Assembly: GCA_020091685.1 (NCBI GenBank)
Contig: CM034600.1
Span: forward strand, 37,739,536-37,803,535
Source of the DNA: Lutjanus erythropterus
Taxonomy: Eukaryota; Chordata; Actinopteri; Lutjaniformes; Lutjanidae
Length of the DNA: 64,000 nucleotides
Direction: 5' to 3'
The notes under the pieces: model-generated
The model's database searches: none
Told to the model about the DNA's origin: nothing
The model's input: only the letters and a program-made list of their open reading frames with translations
Shown here: positions 36,367 to 47,951 of the stretch, one piece after another
Numbering within the stretch: position 1 is the first letter of the stretch
How the letters are laid out: every line of letters starts with the position of its first letter
Program-made: the position numbers and the translations under genes

Positions 36367-39300
36367 CTGAAAGGCACAAAGGGAGGAAATATAAGAGAAA
36401 ATGTGTTTTTCTTCCAGACTCAGATTGTACTGAACAAGAATCTTAAAGGACATATCTTGTGATTTTCTATACTCGTTCTATTTCTTATAAGACCAAAACC
36501 AGCACAGAACTGATCCAGCTAACAGGTCTTGTTTGTGCAGCCTCAGCCTGAAATAGCTTGTTCTTCTGTGCCACAGAGCCCAGTTGTTGCGAGCACTGCA
36601 GTTTATTTTGACTCAATCCTACACACAACATCCTGCTGCTGGAAACACTCAATCTTGCACTAATCCGCTGCTGAAAATAGTCCCCAACAAATGCACAGTT
36701 TACTCCTGCAGAGTAACATTTGCTAAAAAGTACAGAGATCAGCTGCTTTAGGAAATTATTCAGGCTTTTAAAACAATGACTCTTAGATTACTTAAGTAGC
36801 AATACTGCAGTGTAAATACAAAGTAAAAGTAAAAAGCTGTGCATTTAAAATGTTAAATAAAAGTATTAGAAGAAGAAGAGGAAGTATTAGTGGTGAGAAG
36901 TAAAAAAAAGTTTACTGGGAAAAGTTTGTACTGTACAATACTGTAGTGCAGATAGAAAAGGGCTGCACATCTATATATATGCAGTAAATTTATTTGTATT
37001 ACATGTACTGTAAATAGAAAATACACCTCTGATCTTTCATGTAAAGAATATTTGCCACAAAATGACCTCCATGTGATTCTCTGTCACCTGACAGACATTA
37101 AAAAACATTCTATATCATATGTATTTATGTAATATACAAAAATTCTTAACATATTTGAAAACTGAATTGATCGTTTTGCAGTTGATGGCTCAAACAATGA
37201 AAGATTAGAAGCTGTGAAGAGTTCAGCAAAGTCTCTGAGTTTTACAGAACCCATCAGTTTTGGTCGGCAAACCATGTGCAAGTAGTTCTTGTGCAAATTG
37301 TACACAGTTGTACAAACTCTTTTGCATAAATGTTCCAAAACACATGCAGTGCCTTTAATAAAGCTTGAATGAATGAGAAATCCACATCACAGCAATTCTG
37401 ACTTGAGAATAGAGCTAAAGTGAAAGAGAAAAACTTGATTTCACCATTGATTGAGACACATTTTTCCATAGTTCCAGAGACAGGGCAGAGACGTCAGAGT
37501 GATTTTAGAATATTGTTTTTTGTCTTTACAGTGATGGGACTCGCTGACAGTCAAAAATATAGAAATATTTCATCCTCATTTGTAATGAACAAGGACTTTC
37601 CCACAGAGGATATTTTATATTGTAGAAATGTAGGAAATTGTCAGTTTTTGAAGAAATATATCCAATGAAGTTGCATCTAAGAATATAAAACAGTTTCTGT
37701 TCTACACAGTGAAATATTAATACAGATTTAGACACAACTTGCTATGAATTCAGAACAACAAAAGGCAAAAGAAAAAGTTAAAACAAGCAATCTTTATAAA
37801 ACTATCCAGATGATAACATATGAATACACTTTGTAAAAATCTTCTTACCTGACAGGCGTCCTTTCCACCGGCGGTGTAACCAGCACAGAGCATGTTTTCT
37901 GTGATCTTGCCGTCGAAGGACTCACTGCTGTTGCATTTGTCTGTCGAGACGATGGGGAGCTTAACGGTGCGGAGGGTGGAGGGGATCTGTCCACCGCTGG
38001 GGCTGGTGTATCCCCAGCCTGACACCCGACACACCCTGCCCTCCATTATGGAGGCGCCCTGCCGGGGCAGCAGAGCGATGGAGACGTAGTTGTTCAGATA
38101 CACCGGAGCCTTCAGCTGGAGAGAATAAACAGAGAGCCACTAAGATGAATTCTGTCCCAGACGGAGTAACACCCTCTGAAAGAAATACAAAAGACGACCA
38201 CTAGTTTGCGTACTGCACCTTTATAAGCATGATGTCGTTGTTGTTGGTGGTGCTGTTGTACTCAGGGTGGGGAACCAGAAGTTGGGGCAGGATTTCTTGT
38301 TCTGTTCCCTCATAGATGGTCAGAGAGTAGTCGCCTGCCACTATCATCATTTTATTCACCCTGCAGAGATTAAAAAGAACATTTGTCTTGTTAATATTAA
38401 AGGAAAAGTTCAACATTTTTGGGTTTATATGAGTGTATTTTTTTAATTGCTTTGACACCTGATACAGGGAGACAAAGTAACACCTGAACTTCCACGTTCT
38501 TTTACACCAGGGGTGAGCAATTATTCTTCCTGGGAGGGCAGATGAGAAATTAATCAGGCTGCCGTGGACCAGACACAAAGAGATCTGAATAATGGCCAGA
38601 TCTCTATTAATGGAATGTTCTGTAGCGAGCACTTCTACTGTTGGTCACCCTTTCTGAATTACCATGTTGAATTGTGGGCAAATATTTTGTTGGCAGTGTC
38701 CAAAACTTGATGTTTTACAGAGAACCATGCAGGCTGCATACAGGTTACAACAACAGCAACAACAAAAGTAGAAGAACATAAACAACATGGATGTGCAGCA
38801 CTGAGTGAATAAAGTTTACAGTTTAATGTAAAATATACAGTTCATTATCATTACCAATGAACACAGCACTGACCCCTTTCAAAATAAAGGTCTGATAATG
38901 GTTTGATGGTAAGTAAAATGCCACTGACTGACTGTTTGTTAGATTTTTAGTTTTTGGTATTTCCATGATGACTTTGCAGGTCACATGAAACCTCTTAGCG
39001 GGCCGCGTCCACATTTTGCCCAGGTCTGTTTTACAGAAATACAACCCCAGTGTGTAAAGGATACTTCATGGGCACAGGAACACTTCACAAAACCATTGTC
39101 AGTAAACACAGTTTGTCACTGCAACTAGAAATGTAGGTTAAGACAGAGCAACACAACTGTCATTGCTATTTTCTAAACCAGCACAGTTGTCATTTTCTTG
39201 GCCAGCGCCCCAGCACAGGTAACACAAATCAACTGCATCTTTGATCAACAAAAACCTCAAGGTGATTTCTTAATTTTGTGTTGTATTGTCTTTATAACAA

Positions 39301-41857
39301 TTTACTCCACTGATCAGAGATGCTGCTTCCAGTAATTAATGTACTGCAGTTATGTTTCCATGTGCACTGTAATGTCACAGCAGTCATCCCTCTGTGCCTA
39401 ATTCTGTGCATTCATGCATAATTCTGCACACAGACAGTTAAGACAGGAGGAGACAGTCCATCTTATCTCACCCACCTGCAGCCCATCTACTGTTGATCAT
39501 GATGATAATTATGATTGATTAACTGAGCCTGTCCGACCCGCAGGTTAACCACAGTGCCTGAATCACCACCACTGGGTCATTTCAGCATCTCTGTTCACTT
39601 GTCCTCCTTCTCCTTCTACTCCTGAACCCGTCATTTAAGTAGCAATGCACCAGAGGCAGACGCACCTGCCTCTTAAAGGGAATAAGAGATGATGCTCTGA
39701 TTGGGTTCATTCATGTTACTCCTTTGCATCTTGAGGCTTACTTTGCACCTATTTCATGCATTGTTTAAATAGCAAAGTGGAGTTGGACACTCTAAATACC
39801 TTGGCGCCTTGCACTTTGGACCGTGTGCTGTAGATCATTTAACTAAGGCCCAAAACCATATATCACCATCATCCAAAAATGCTGCAGACTTCTCTGGGCC
39901 CGAGCTCATCTGAGATGGACTGAAGCAAAGTGGAAAAGTGTGCTGTGGTCTGACGAGTCCACATTTCAGATTGTTTTCACAAATCATGGACGTCGTGTCC
40001 TCTGGGATAAAGAGGAAAAGGACCATCCAGATTGTTACCAGCACTAACTTCAAAAGTGTGTCAGTGAAGGTTTCATTAATCCTGAAAGGTATGTACAGCT
40101 TTTGCAGAGGTGCCCCTGCTTACTTCAGCGAGACAATGCCAAGACACATTCTGCACGTGTTCCAACAGCGTGGCTTCGCAGAACACATCGTTCATTGGCT
40201 CAGCTCTGCTCAGCACTATTATTGGACTGTATTTACTGTTGATACACTGGGGAGTTTTGAGGACAGATGCTGTTGTTTGTTGAGTGATAGGGAAGTAGGC
40301 AACGCCGACATTTGGGAATTTGACTGACAATCAAGTTAAAGACCAATATCAGTTTGTTGTAACATTAGAGCCTGGATTAGACACCAAACATTGTCTGAAA
40401 TTATTGCTTCCTTATGAGCCAAACTGTCTGTAATATGAAAGTGTTTTGTCAGTGAGCCTCAACACCGTTAAACTCTTGGGTCAGATTCCAATGACACAGA
40501 GCTCCATTGTTTCTGGTGAGCTTGTGTTACTTTAATGTGCTTTCTCTCCGTCCCGGTAACTTTACAGAATGGACAATCTGATATGGCTGATATTCACGTA
40601 ATCCTCGGTATGCACATTTATACACACAGAAGTCAAGTTGAAGTCATCATATATCAATAGGCTTTTATTGCTGCGTACAACTTCCTTACAAAAAGCTGAA
40701 TCGGGACACAAAGCTGTGCAGTATATTGTGACCCGAGTTTACCACTTGATCAGGTTTATTTTCTGCCTGAGGTTAACTTTTACACTCAGTCGAAAATAAA
40801 TCAAAAGGCGGAGAATAAACTCACCCAACGTTACAGTGTGCCGCTGAGAGCACCCAGTACTTATTTATCAGGGAGCCTCCACAGAGGTGCTGACGCTCTG
40901 TTGTCTGTATCGACACAATGTACTTGATTGAATGTGGAACTGGTGCGTATCCTCCCACAATACGTTCCTGTGCCTCGTCTCGACCTGCGACACACACAGA
41001 GGAAAATAAAGTCGAGCTCAGGCTGCAATCTGAGAGAGGGAAGCACATAAAGCAATCCGCAGGGTTTTTTTTTTTTTGCTAAGAGCCACACAGAGCTAAC
41101 ACAGTTGTAACGTTATTACTGCAGCTGCAGCATCAGCAAGAACAATACGAGTCATAAAGAAGACACTGGTGTGATGCCTCTGGCCCAACAGATCAATGAA
41201 AAGCAATCTCATCTCTGAGGTACACTGATTCACAGTGAGTCTGACTATCATTATCTGTCTGATGTTACATAACACACAGTTTTGGAGACAACAAACTGAC
41301 TCAATTTGGATTTCAACTCTCTGTGTGCTGGTTTGAATCCTTCTGTCAATAGCAATGGTGGAAGAAATAGATTTTTACTATAATAAAAACTACAGTGTAA
41401 AAATACTCGGTTACAAGTAAAAGTTGTGCATTTAAAATCTTACCCAAGTAAAAATGAAAGATATTTGCATAAAAGACACAAAAATTACCAAAATATAAAA
41501 TGACCACTTCTGCAGAATGGGCATTTCAAAATAATATTATATATATATATATNTAATGTGTAATGTTCGTATTGCACAGCATTTCAGCTGCATTTAAAGT
41601 ACGATTTAGCGATTGTAGACTTTGATTAATGGCTTCAAATGGCTCTTAATACACACAGGATTTTTCCAGACAGTGGTTAACATGATCATAAATTGTGCTC
41701 AGTTTTAAAAGCTCTCTGAGTGTTTTCTTAGTGTTAGAGTAGTTCGAATTAAATTTTGCTTTTAATCGACAGGGAAATTAGTCACCAGGAACATCCCAAC
41801 CCAGTCGTATATAAAAGTCATTAAATGAGCTCCACCTTTACTAGCTGCAACATATAA

Positions 41858-41897
<40 letters not shown>

Positions 41898-44800
41898 TTA
41901 TATGTTGCAGCTAGTAAAGGTGGAGCTCATTTAATGACTTTTATATACGACTGGGTTGGGATGTTCCTGGTGACTAATTTCCCTGTCGATTAAAAGCAAA
42001 ATTTAATTCGAACTACTCTAACACTAAGAAAACACTCAGAGAGCTTTTAAAACTGAGCACAATTTATGATCATGTTAACCACTGTCTGGAAAAATCCTGT
42101 GTGTATTAAGAGCCATTTGAAGCCATTAATCAAAGTCTACAATCGCTAAATCGTACTTTAAATGCAGCTGAAATGCTGTGCAATACGAACATTACACATT
42201 AACCCACAAAATATGACAACTCACTAAATACTTCACCTTTTCAGACCGAAAAGGATCACAGTGTCGGAGGGTAAACAACCCGGAGCTAACGTTAGCTCCC
42301 AGCCTGCTACACCATGTGGCTAACGTTAGCAGAGCTAGCAGCAGCAGCTGCTCTGCTTGCAGGTTAATGTTCATGTCTGTGCTGAACGTGGTCACATGTT
42401 GCTCCAGTTAATTGATTATATATCAGTTTATTCTGTCACAGTCTACATTCAACATTATGTCCATTTTCTAGATTAAAACGTTTATGGTGTACGGTGAGAG
42501 GGGCTGCTGTCTGATGGGACTGTAGACCTGACTAGTGGCAGACAGCTGCATAACTCCTTAGAGGCAACAGTTAACTGGCATTGTGCATGAATACATTATT
42601 GATAAGCAGTTGAACCAACTAGTATTTCTGGTGCCGACTAGCGAGGGTGGCGATGTTTAATTATGTAGTCGACTAATCACGGACATCCCTACTACTGGCT
42701 TCTTTATGATAGTACCTCCTAGTTAATTAGTTGATTATATTTTGCTTGAACAATCTGAATTTGCAAGCAGCCAAAATGCAAGCGGGTTTTCTCAGGTGGG
42801 TGTCTAGCGTCGCCCTCAGGAACAGGGTGAGGGACCTGGAGTGGAGCCGCTGCTCCTTTGCGTAGAAAGAAGCCTGTTGAGGTGGTCGGAGCATCTTGTA
42901 AGGTTGCCGCCTGGTGCCTGGAGGTGTTCCAGGCACGTCCAGCTGTGAGGAGGCCACGGCGCAGACCGAGGACTAGTGGTGGGAACTGTTACCCAACTTC
43001 AAATAGGCACCTGAAGATGAATGAATGGAATCTGCAAAGTAACTAAAGCTGTCAGACGAATGCACTGTAAAAAATCATACAGTCAGTGAGGTTTAACGCT
43101 GACTGAGAGCTTGAACATTTTACAAGATTGTGATCTTTTTAGAAAAAAACAATGTAAAGACATGCAAAACATTTAAATGGATCTGTCTCTCAGAACGTGT
43201 GATTTACTTTGACTAAAAGAGTTCAGTTAGGCTGTAACTGAACACTGAGGACACTGAGGTCACACTCTGTCTTTTGTTTTGTGAGTTTAATAATTTGCTG
43301 CAGTAATTGTATATTCAACAGTTAAAAATGAACATGTGTTTAGTGTTTTATAGGCTTCATAAGGTGCAAACTCAAGTCACAAATCTTACTTTAGACTCCA
43401 CGGTTCCCTCTGAATTGCAGTACTTCAGAAAAGAAAAACGCACATGTAACTTTACTTGAGTTATTTAGCAGTGGTGGAATGTAACTAAGTAACTAATTAC
43501 TCAAGTACTGTACATTTTTTGGTTACCAGTACTTTACTTGAGTATTTCAATTAAATGCTACTTTATATTTTTAATCCACTACATTTTGTCTTAGACTCAA
43601 TAAAATTAAAAAAAGAGACACAACTTTAATCTTCAGTGAAACAGTGAAATTAGGTTTTGTTGTTAAAATGGTGTTAAACTCGGTGAAGAGGGCTGATGAC
43701 TAATGATTAATTTCATAGCTGATTAATCAGTCAGTTATTTTTACGATTAAGAAGAAGACATAATTATCCATCCCTGTGGGAAATTACATGTTTTCACTCT
43801 TGGTATTTTACAATCACAGGCCCAAAATACACACAAATGCACAAACAGGACACACGTATAGTCAGGGTCTGATGTTTTGCTCTAGGGCACCTAGAGTTCC
43901 CAGGAGGTGAACTGACACCTCTCCAGCTCCCAGTCCACATTCTGTACTGACTAGTCCGTGATGGACCAAGCCAAGTCCTTATGGCTAAACTCCATCAGGC
44001 GTGGCTGAGTCACGTTACGGCTGCGCCACGTCAGCCGCAGCTGATCGCAGCCGTTCTACGCAGTGCTTGTGATTCCACCAGCAGCGTCCCAGAGGCAACT
44101 TTCCGCTCCACCCCACTGTGAATATGCACCAATTCTGTTTTTGACGGATGCCACGCCAGTTAGCACAGAGCAGATTGAACGGGCAGGAAGTCAGACACAG
44201 AAAAGGCAGGGAGAATCTGGTTAATTTTCAAAATAAAAGACCCTGTGCAGACTCACGATCGTAAAGAGAGGACAGAAAAAAAACACTATTTCACCACGTA
44301 GCCTGCTTATCCATGGTAGACGCACAAAGAGCAAGGAAAGAGGACCTAATCAACAAAATCTGAGCAAGGAAACACAATCAGGCGGGAAAACGCTCCGCTA
44401 CTGAAACACCTCTGAAACGCTGCTGGTGGGGCTTGCAGCCGTGTGGAGGACAGATCAGAACCGTGGCGAAGACGTGCTGCGTCTGGTGGTATCAACCAGT
44501 TACAGACTGAGCTACTGACACCACATGATTAATAGTTGTTTGTTTTCAAATGTCAGAAAATTTTGAAAAATTGTTTTATTCACAACTCAAAGATAATCAG
44601 TTCATAGAGGAATAAAGAAACTGAAAAATATTCACATTTAAGAAGCTAAGATCAGAGAACTTTGTTTTTGACTGATTGTCACAATAACTGGAGATTAATT
44701 TAATAATCAATAATTGATTAATTGTTGCAGCTCTTACTTGTGCCTGGCAAACTAATGACTTGGTCCCACCTCTGCTGATTCAACTTTGTTAACAGGCCAG

Positions 44801-47253
44801 TGATCCAGTTTAACACAACAGAATTTTATAGACTGACAGAACAGGCCGTTACATTAGGAAATAAAATTTGCAGAACAGCTGACTCAATAAATAAAGACTT
44901 TAGAGACTTGGTGGCACCTGGAATCAGGATTTCTACAATCCTGCTGCAGCCCTGAGAGTATCTGCAGTTTTAAACATTTGAAATGCTGTCGGGGCTGAAA
45001 CAATACCCTCCTGTTACTGTCCTAGATATTGATCCGCAGCTATAATTAGCAGCAGTGATGCGTGTCAACAGCAAAATGGTAACTCTAGACTGTGTACTGT
45101 ACATGGCATGGATTGGGTGTGTGTGAGATACACACTCACATACAGGTATATGAGAAAGCGTTATGTAACATCCTCAGAGCTGAGCCTTGAGTAATGGCAC
45201 TCCTATTGTGTGTCTGAAGTTTGTCACTGTACACACCGCTGAACTTTGTCACAAGTATGTGATTCACCGCTGACTGCAAACAAGATGAAATTAGTAAAAG
45301 TTTATCAGTCTGCATCCAGCATTGTCCCACATCCTAGACATGTACACAATGTTTATCAGAGTCTTCTTTCACCTTTTATCTTTGAGACATAATTACAGGC
45401 ACAAAAGGGGGTGTTGGCCACAAATACCTCTTGTTGTTTTGTTGTTCGCCTTCATCTGTTGTTGCAGAGGTTTCAAGTTCTTTTGGTGAATGAGCACACT
45501 TTTACTGACCTTCTTATTTCAAAAGCTCGTCGTCTTAGAAAGATATCTTGTGCAGTGTGTAAAAATGTGCATGTTACAGGTGCAAACTTTAAAGTTACTG
45601 GTTATACCAAAGTTTAAAACTGAATTTCAAAATGAAGATAATCAAATTCAACAAATGCAAAAGTATCATTATAAATATAATAAAGCAAAATGATGCTCTG
45701 TCCAGTTTACCGCTGAAATACTCTTATCTTTTCGTTTTAAGTAAAACCTATTTCAGTGTCCTGTTGTTCAAAAGTTCTCCTGATAAATAAGAGCACTTAT
45801 GTGATTATACTGAAGTTAAAAAACAAACTTTAAAATGTGAACAAGATGCTCAGCAAATTAAACAAACTGTAAACAGGTGTATTTACAGTCATATATACCT
45901 GTTTTTACAAACATCTTGCAAATATCATAAACCAAAAATGATGCTGCGTTGAATTTACCACTGAAATCATCTCATCTTTTCATTTTAAGTCAAATCTATG
46001 CTGATGTCCTGTTGTTTCAATGTTTCAAATTATTTTGATAAGGTGAAATTTAAAAATTAAACTTTAAATTGTGAATAAGACGATCATCAAATTCAACAAA
46101 CAGCGAACACTGACCTTATCATTTCAAAAGCTTGTTGTCTCAGAAAGATATCTTATAAAGAAATATATCTTGTGAGTAACAATGTGCATCTTACAGGAAT
46201 TTTAGTGTTACTGGTTAAACCAAAGTTTAAAATTTAACTTTAAAATATTAATAAGAAGATCAGTGAACTCAACAAACTACCAACAGTAACACAGAAGTGT
46301 GATTACAAATATCTTACAAATATAAAAAATGATACTCTGTTGAATTTAATAGTGATTTTTGTATTTTTTGTTTTTTTGCCAGTCTCCTGTCGATGTTTCA
46401 CATTATTTTGGTATAGAAGCACACTTTTGTGTGTATATATCTACATAGTAAAGTTTAAAATAAACTTTAAAATGTGAACAAAACGGTCATCAAATTCAAC
46501 AAACTGCAAACGGGTTTATTTGCAGAAGTACAGTAGTGTGGTTACAAATATAAACAGTCTTATCTTTTCATTTTAAGTCAGATCAATGCCGGTGTCTGTG
46601 CATCTGTTGTTGCAGAGGTTTCAAATTCTTATGGTGAATACACACACTTTTACTGACCTTCTCATTTCAAAAGCTCTTTATCTCAAGAAGATACCTTTGT
46701 TGCAGGGAGTAACAATGTGCAGGGGTTTTAAACCATGTTACTGGTTAAACTAAAGTCTTAAATTAAACTTTTAAGGGTGAACAGAACTTTACAAAGATGA
46801 GTCAAAACAAAATGATGCTCTGTTGAATTTACTATTGAAATATTCTTATCTTTTCATTTTAAGTCAAACCTAGACCAGAGTCGTCTCTGACTTTGTGCTC
46901 GTGTGATTTATGGTTTAAGGCAATAAGAAGTTCAGTCATGTCCTGATGAAAATGCCTCTGAGTCACACTTTCTTATCAAAAGACCATCTGAGGGGAGCAC
47001 CAGGACTCAAAGTGCCAAAGCTAAAAAACATTGATAGGATTCATGAAACCAAAACTGTGTGTTGTTTTCCCAAGATGTTAGATAACATAATCTGCATCCA
47101 AACTTTTCTGTCACTGTAACCCAGAGTCTGAACATCATTACAGACTGTTCATGCATGCATAAGAAACCTATAAATTCAAAATAAAGAGGGTTACTTACAG
47201 TTTACAGCCAGGACTTCCAACAATATGCAGAGTAATAAAGATGGCAGCTCCAT
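36196..47253 (-). CDS. Trypsin-like secreted serine protease (S1A), gene 1, five exons
   Basis: Joined on the minus strand from 47253-47199, 40984-40825, 38360-38219, 38115-37849 and 36366-36196, giving 264 residues. A secreted endopeptidase zymogen predicted to cut after Arg or Lys. Signal peptide at 1-18; activation peptide ending Glu-Arg-26 before IVGG; His68 in SAAHC, Asp114 in NNDIMLIK, Ser211 in GDSGGP. The S1 pocket has Asp205 (chymotrypsin 189), Gly228 (216) and Gly238 (226), the trypsin set. Four standard disulfides are possible (42-58, 136-201, 168-182, 191-220); the trypsin pairs 22-157 and 128-232 are absent. Extra Cys19 and Cys261 are unusual. Asn-X-Ser/Thr sites occur at YNST and CNSS. 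All introns are GT-AG with phases 1, 2, 0, 0, which fits granzyme/mast-cell protease/factor D genes (family knowledge). Exon 1 is joined across 6.2 kb on phase and signal-peptide grounds, so it is the least certain part. The paralogue at 57.9-61.7 kb is divergently oriented. Confidence 0.9.
36770..36860 (+). repeat. Fragment of TTACTTAAGTAGCAATACTGCAGTG repeat
   Basis: TTACTTAAGTAGCAATACTG then AAAGTAAAAAGCTGTGCATTT, as in 41.4 and 58.9 kb. Lies in intron 4 of gene 1. Confidence 0.55.
37849..38115 (-). CDS. Gene 1 exon 4 (substrate pocket)
   Basis: 267 bases, acceptor CTCTCCAG, donor GTAAGA. Encodes [36 protein letters not shown]. It includes the specificity Asp. Phase 0 at both ends. Confidence 0.95.
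38219..38360 (-). CDS. Gene 1 exon 3 (Asp)
   Basis: 142 bases, acceptor TCTCTGCAG, donor GTGCAG (non-consensus beyond GT). Encodes [13 protein letters not shown] through NNNDIMLIK with the catalytic Asp. Ends in phase 0. Confidence 0.95.
38508..39028. mobile_element. hAT-like element in gene 1 intron 2, with 8-bp target duplication
   Basis: Left CAGGGGTGAGCAATTATTC; right TTTTGCCCAGGTCTG, inverted. Near the ends lie GGGCAGATGAGAAATTAAT and AGCGGGCCGCGTCC, typical of the teleost group with a GGGCCGC subterminal word. The flanks TTTTACAC (38500-38507) and TTTTACAG (39029-39036) match at 7 of 8. Confidence 0.85.
39835..40200 (+). pseudogene. Tc1/mariner-type transposase remnant in gene 1 intron 2
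   Basis: Contains GTGGTCTGACGAGTCCACAT, TCATGGACGTCGTGTCCTC and GAGACAATGCCAAGACACA, which are the conserved stretches of a widespread fish Tc1-like element. The last encodes the [11 protein letters not shown] segment around a catalytic Asp. Frames are broken. A longer copy of the same family lies in opposite orientation at 47.95-48.98 kb. Confidence 0.8.
40825..40984 (-). CDS. Gene 1 exon 2 (activation site, His)
   Basis: 160 bases, acceptor GTCGCAG, donor GTGAGT. Encodes the activation peptide [31 protein letters not shown] and VLSAAHC with the catalytic His. Ends in phase 2. Confidence 0.95.
41345..41480 (+). repeat. Fragment of AAGTAAAAGTTGTGCATTT repeat
   Basis: CAATGGTGGAAGAAATAGAT, AAAATACTCGGTTACAAGTA and AAGTTGTGCATTTAAAATC. 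Same family as 58.7-58.9 kb. Gene 1 intron 1. Confidence 0.6.
41554..42201. repeat. Perfect 648-bp palindrome beside an N
   Basis: Bases 41554-41877 are the exact reverse complement of 41878-42201 (324-bp arms, no spacer, centre in a TA run); I checked it line by line and saw no mismatch. The single N at 41553 touches the left edge. It lies in intron 1 of gene 1 and does not touch exons. The right arm continues naturally into 42202 onward, so the left arm looks like the added copy. Perfect identity with an N at the edge favours an assembly or foldback sequencing artefact. Confidence 0.95.
41945..42700. mobile_element. Probable hAT-like element overlapping the palindrome
   Basis: Left end GGGTTGGGATGTTCCTGGTG; right end ACTAATCACGGACATCCCT then ACTACT, inverted and imperfect. 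The middle has GCTAACGTTAGC palindromes near 42290 and 42320, common in teleost hAT elements. The exact target duplication was not resolved. Confidence 0.5.
42800..42978 (+). pseudogene. LINE 3' fragment (GGTGTTCCAGGCACGTCC type)
   Basis: Words CTGGAGTGGAGCCGCTGCTC, AGCCTGTTGAGGTGGTCGG, GTGTTCCAGGCACGTCCAG and GAGGAGGCCACGGCGCAGAC follow the order of the C-terminal coding end of a very common fish non-LTR retrotransposon. The corresponding protein pattern is [19 protein letters not shown]. Truncated at both ends. Confidence 0.7.
43475..43590 (+). repeat. GTGGTGGAATGTAACTAAGTA repeat
   Basis: AGTGGTGGAATGTAACTAAG, ACTCAAGTACTGTACATTTT and TTTAATCCACTACATTTTG: one end of a ubiquitous fish repeat also present at 59.9-60.0 kb. 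Confidence 0.7.
43686..43760. repeat. hAT-like repeat fragment
   Basis: GATTAATTTCATAGCTGATT and AGTCAGTTATTTTTACGATT. Short degenerate piece of the GCTGCAACTAA family. Confidence 0.4.
44020..44510. repeat. GC-rich interspersed repeat
   Basis: Ends show inverted words (CCAGCAGCGTCCCAG near 44080; ACGCTGCTGGTGGGGCTTGC near 44420). GTGCTGCGTCTGGTGG and GGACAGATCAGAACCGTGGC are phrases I recognise from percomorph repeats. Family not assigned. Confidence 0.5.
44525..44737 (+). repeat. hAT-like repeat, near-complete right part
   Basis: AATGTCAGAAAATTTTGAAA, CACAACTCAAAGATAATCAG, GAGGAATAAAGAAACTG, TATTCACATTTAAGAAGC and ending TTAATTGTTGCAGCTCT. The best-preserved right part of this family here. 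Confidence 0.75.
45447..46885 (+). repeat. Divergent tandem repeat, 200-400 bp units
   Basis: At least five degenerate units in gene 1 intron 1. Markers recur in order: CATCTGTTGTTGCAGAGGTT at 45452 and 46599; TTTCAAAAGCTCGTCG and variants near 45518, 46122 and 46667; AAAATGATGCTCTGTTGAAT and variants near 45687, 45937, 46327 and 46810; TCTTATCTTTTCATTTTAAG and variants near 45721, 45970, 46556 and 46845; GTCCTGTTGTT near 45757 and 46003. Unit lengths vary, so units have lost and gained parts since duplication. Confidence 0.75.
47199..47253 (-). CDS. Gene 1 exon 1 (signal peptide)
   Basis: 55 coding bases, phase 1 at the end, followed by donor GTAAGT. Encodes [18 protein letters not shown], a good hydrophobic signal. 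The length equals that usual for granzyme-type first exons. Confidence 0.8.
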
Positions 47254-47374
47254 AGTGAAACAATGGGAGGAAGAGTGTGAACACACACAGAGAGAGGCTC
47301 GTGTGTGTGTGCGCTGTGTGCCCTGTGTGTGGCTCCTCTAAACTTGATGGGAAGGCATTACACCTGCTCGGGTT

Positions 47375-47381
47375 TCTTATA
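47375..47381 (-). promoter_or_regulatory. Candidate TATA element of gene 1
   Basis: TATAAGA on the minus strand about 122 bases before the ATG, with an E-box CAGGTG just downstream (47361-47366). Alternatives are TATATA near 47425-47430 and TATATAAA at 47510-47517. None can be chosen without transcript data. Confidence 0.3.
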
Positions 47382-47951
47382 GTTCCTATTTCCGTTTCCA
47401 TGGACACCACCTTGTCCTGCACTGATATATAATTGAAGCTTCCACAGCGCGGCCCCTTGTCTCACCTCCTCCTTGACCTACTCGTGCCGTCCTATAGCCT
47501 CTGCCATTGTTTATATAATCACCCAGTTCACCGAGACCCGTCCTCTGTCCCATCAAAGGTGAAGCATGGACTGTCTTTATTGATTTTACAGAAGGCCTAT
47601 AAATAAGATCTCAATATTTTTAGGCTATTTATTGACACATGTTGCTCAATTTTCACACATTTTCTTTAAAATAACATGCTTTAAATTCGCAAGTAGTGCA
47701 AACATACGCTGATCTTATAGAATCTAAGGAGCTGTGCATTGTCCCTGTCAAACAAATAAGATAAGATTTTCAGGTTTTTACACAAAAAAAAGATTACATG
47801 TGGGCATTAAAATCATAGAATCATAAAATATACTGCATAGAACACTACCTGCACTCTAAGAAATAAAGATGCTAAAGACCCAATCAGAGGGTTCTATTAT
47901 ACTGAGAACCATCTGAGAAAGGTTTCACCCAGACCCCCCTATGAGAGGTTC

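Noticed and set aside
39938-40327. 129-residue plus-strand frame in gene 1 intron 2
   Set aside because: It is a chance frame through a decayed Tc1-like element; the transposase motif [11 protein letters not shown] is in another frame.
47195-47422. 75-residue frame covering gene 1 exon 1
   Set aside because: It is out of frame with the signal peptide; the true frame starts at 47253 and is only 18 codons before the donor.
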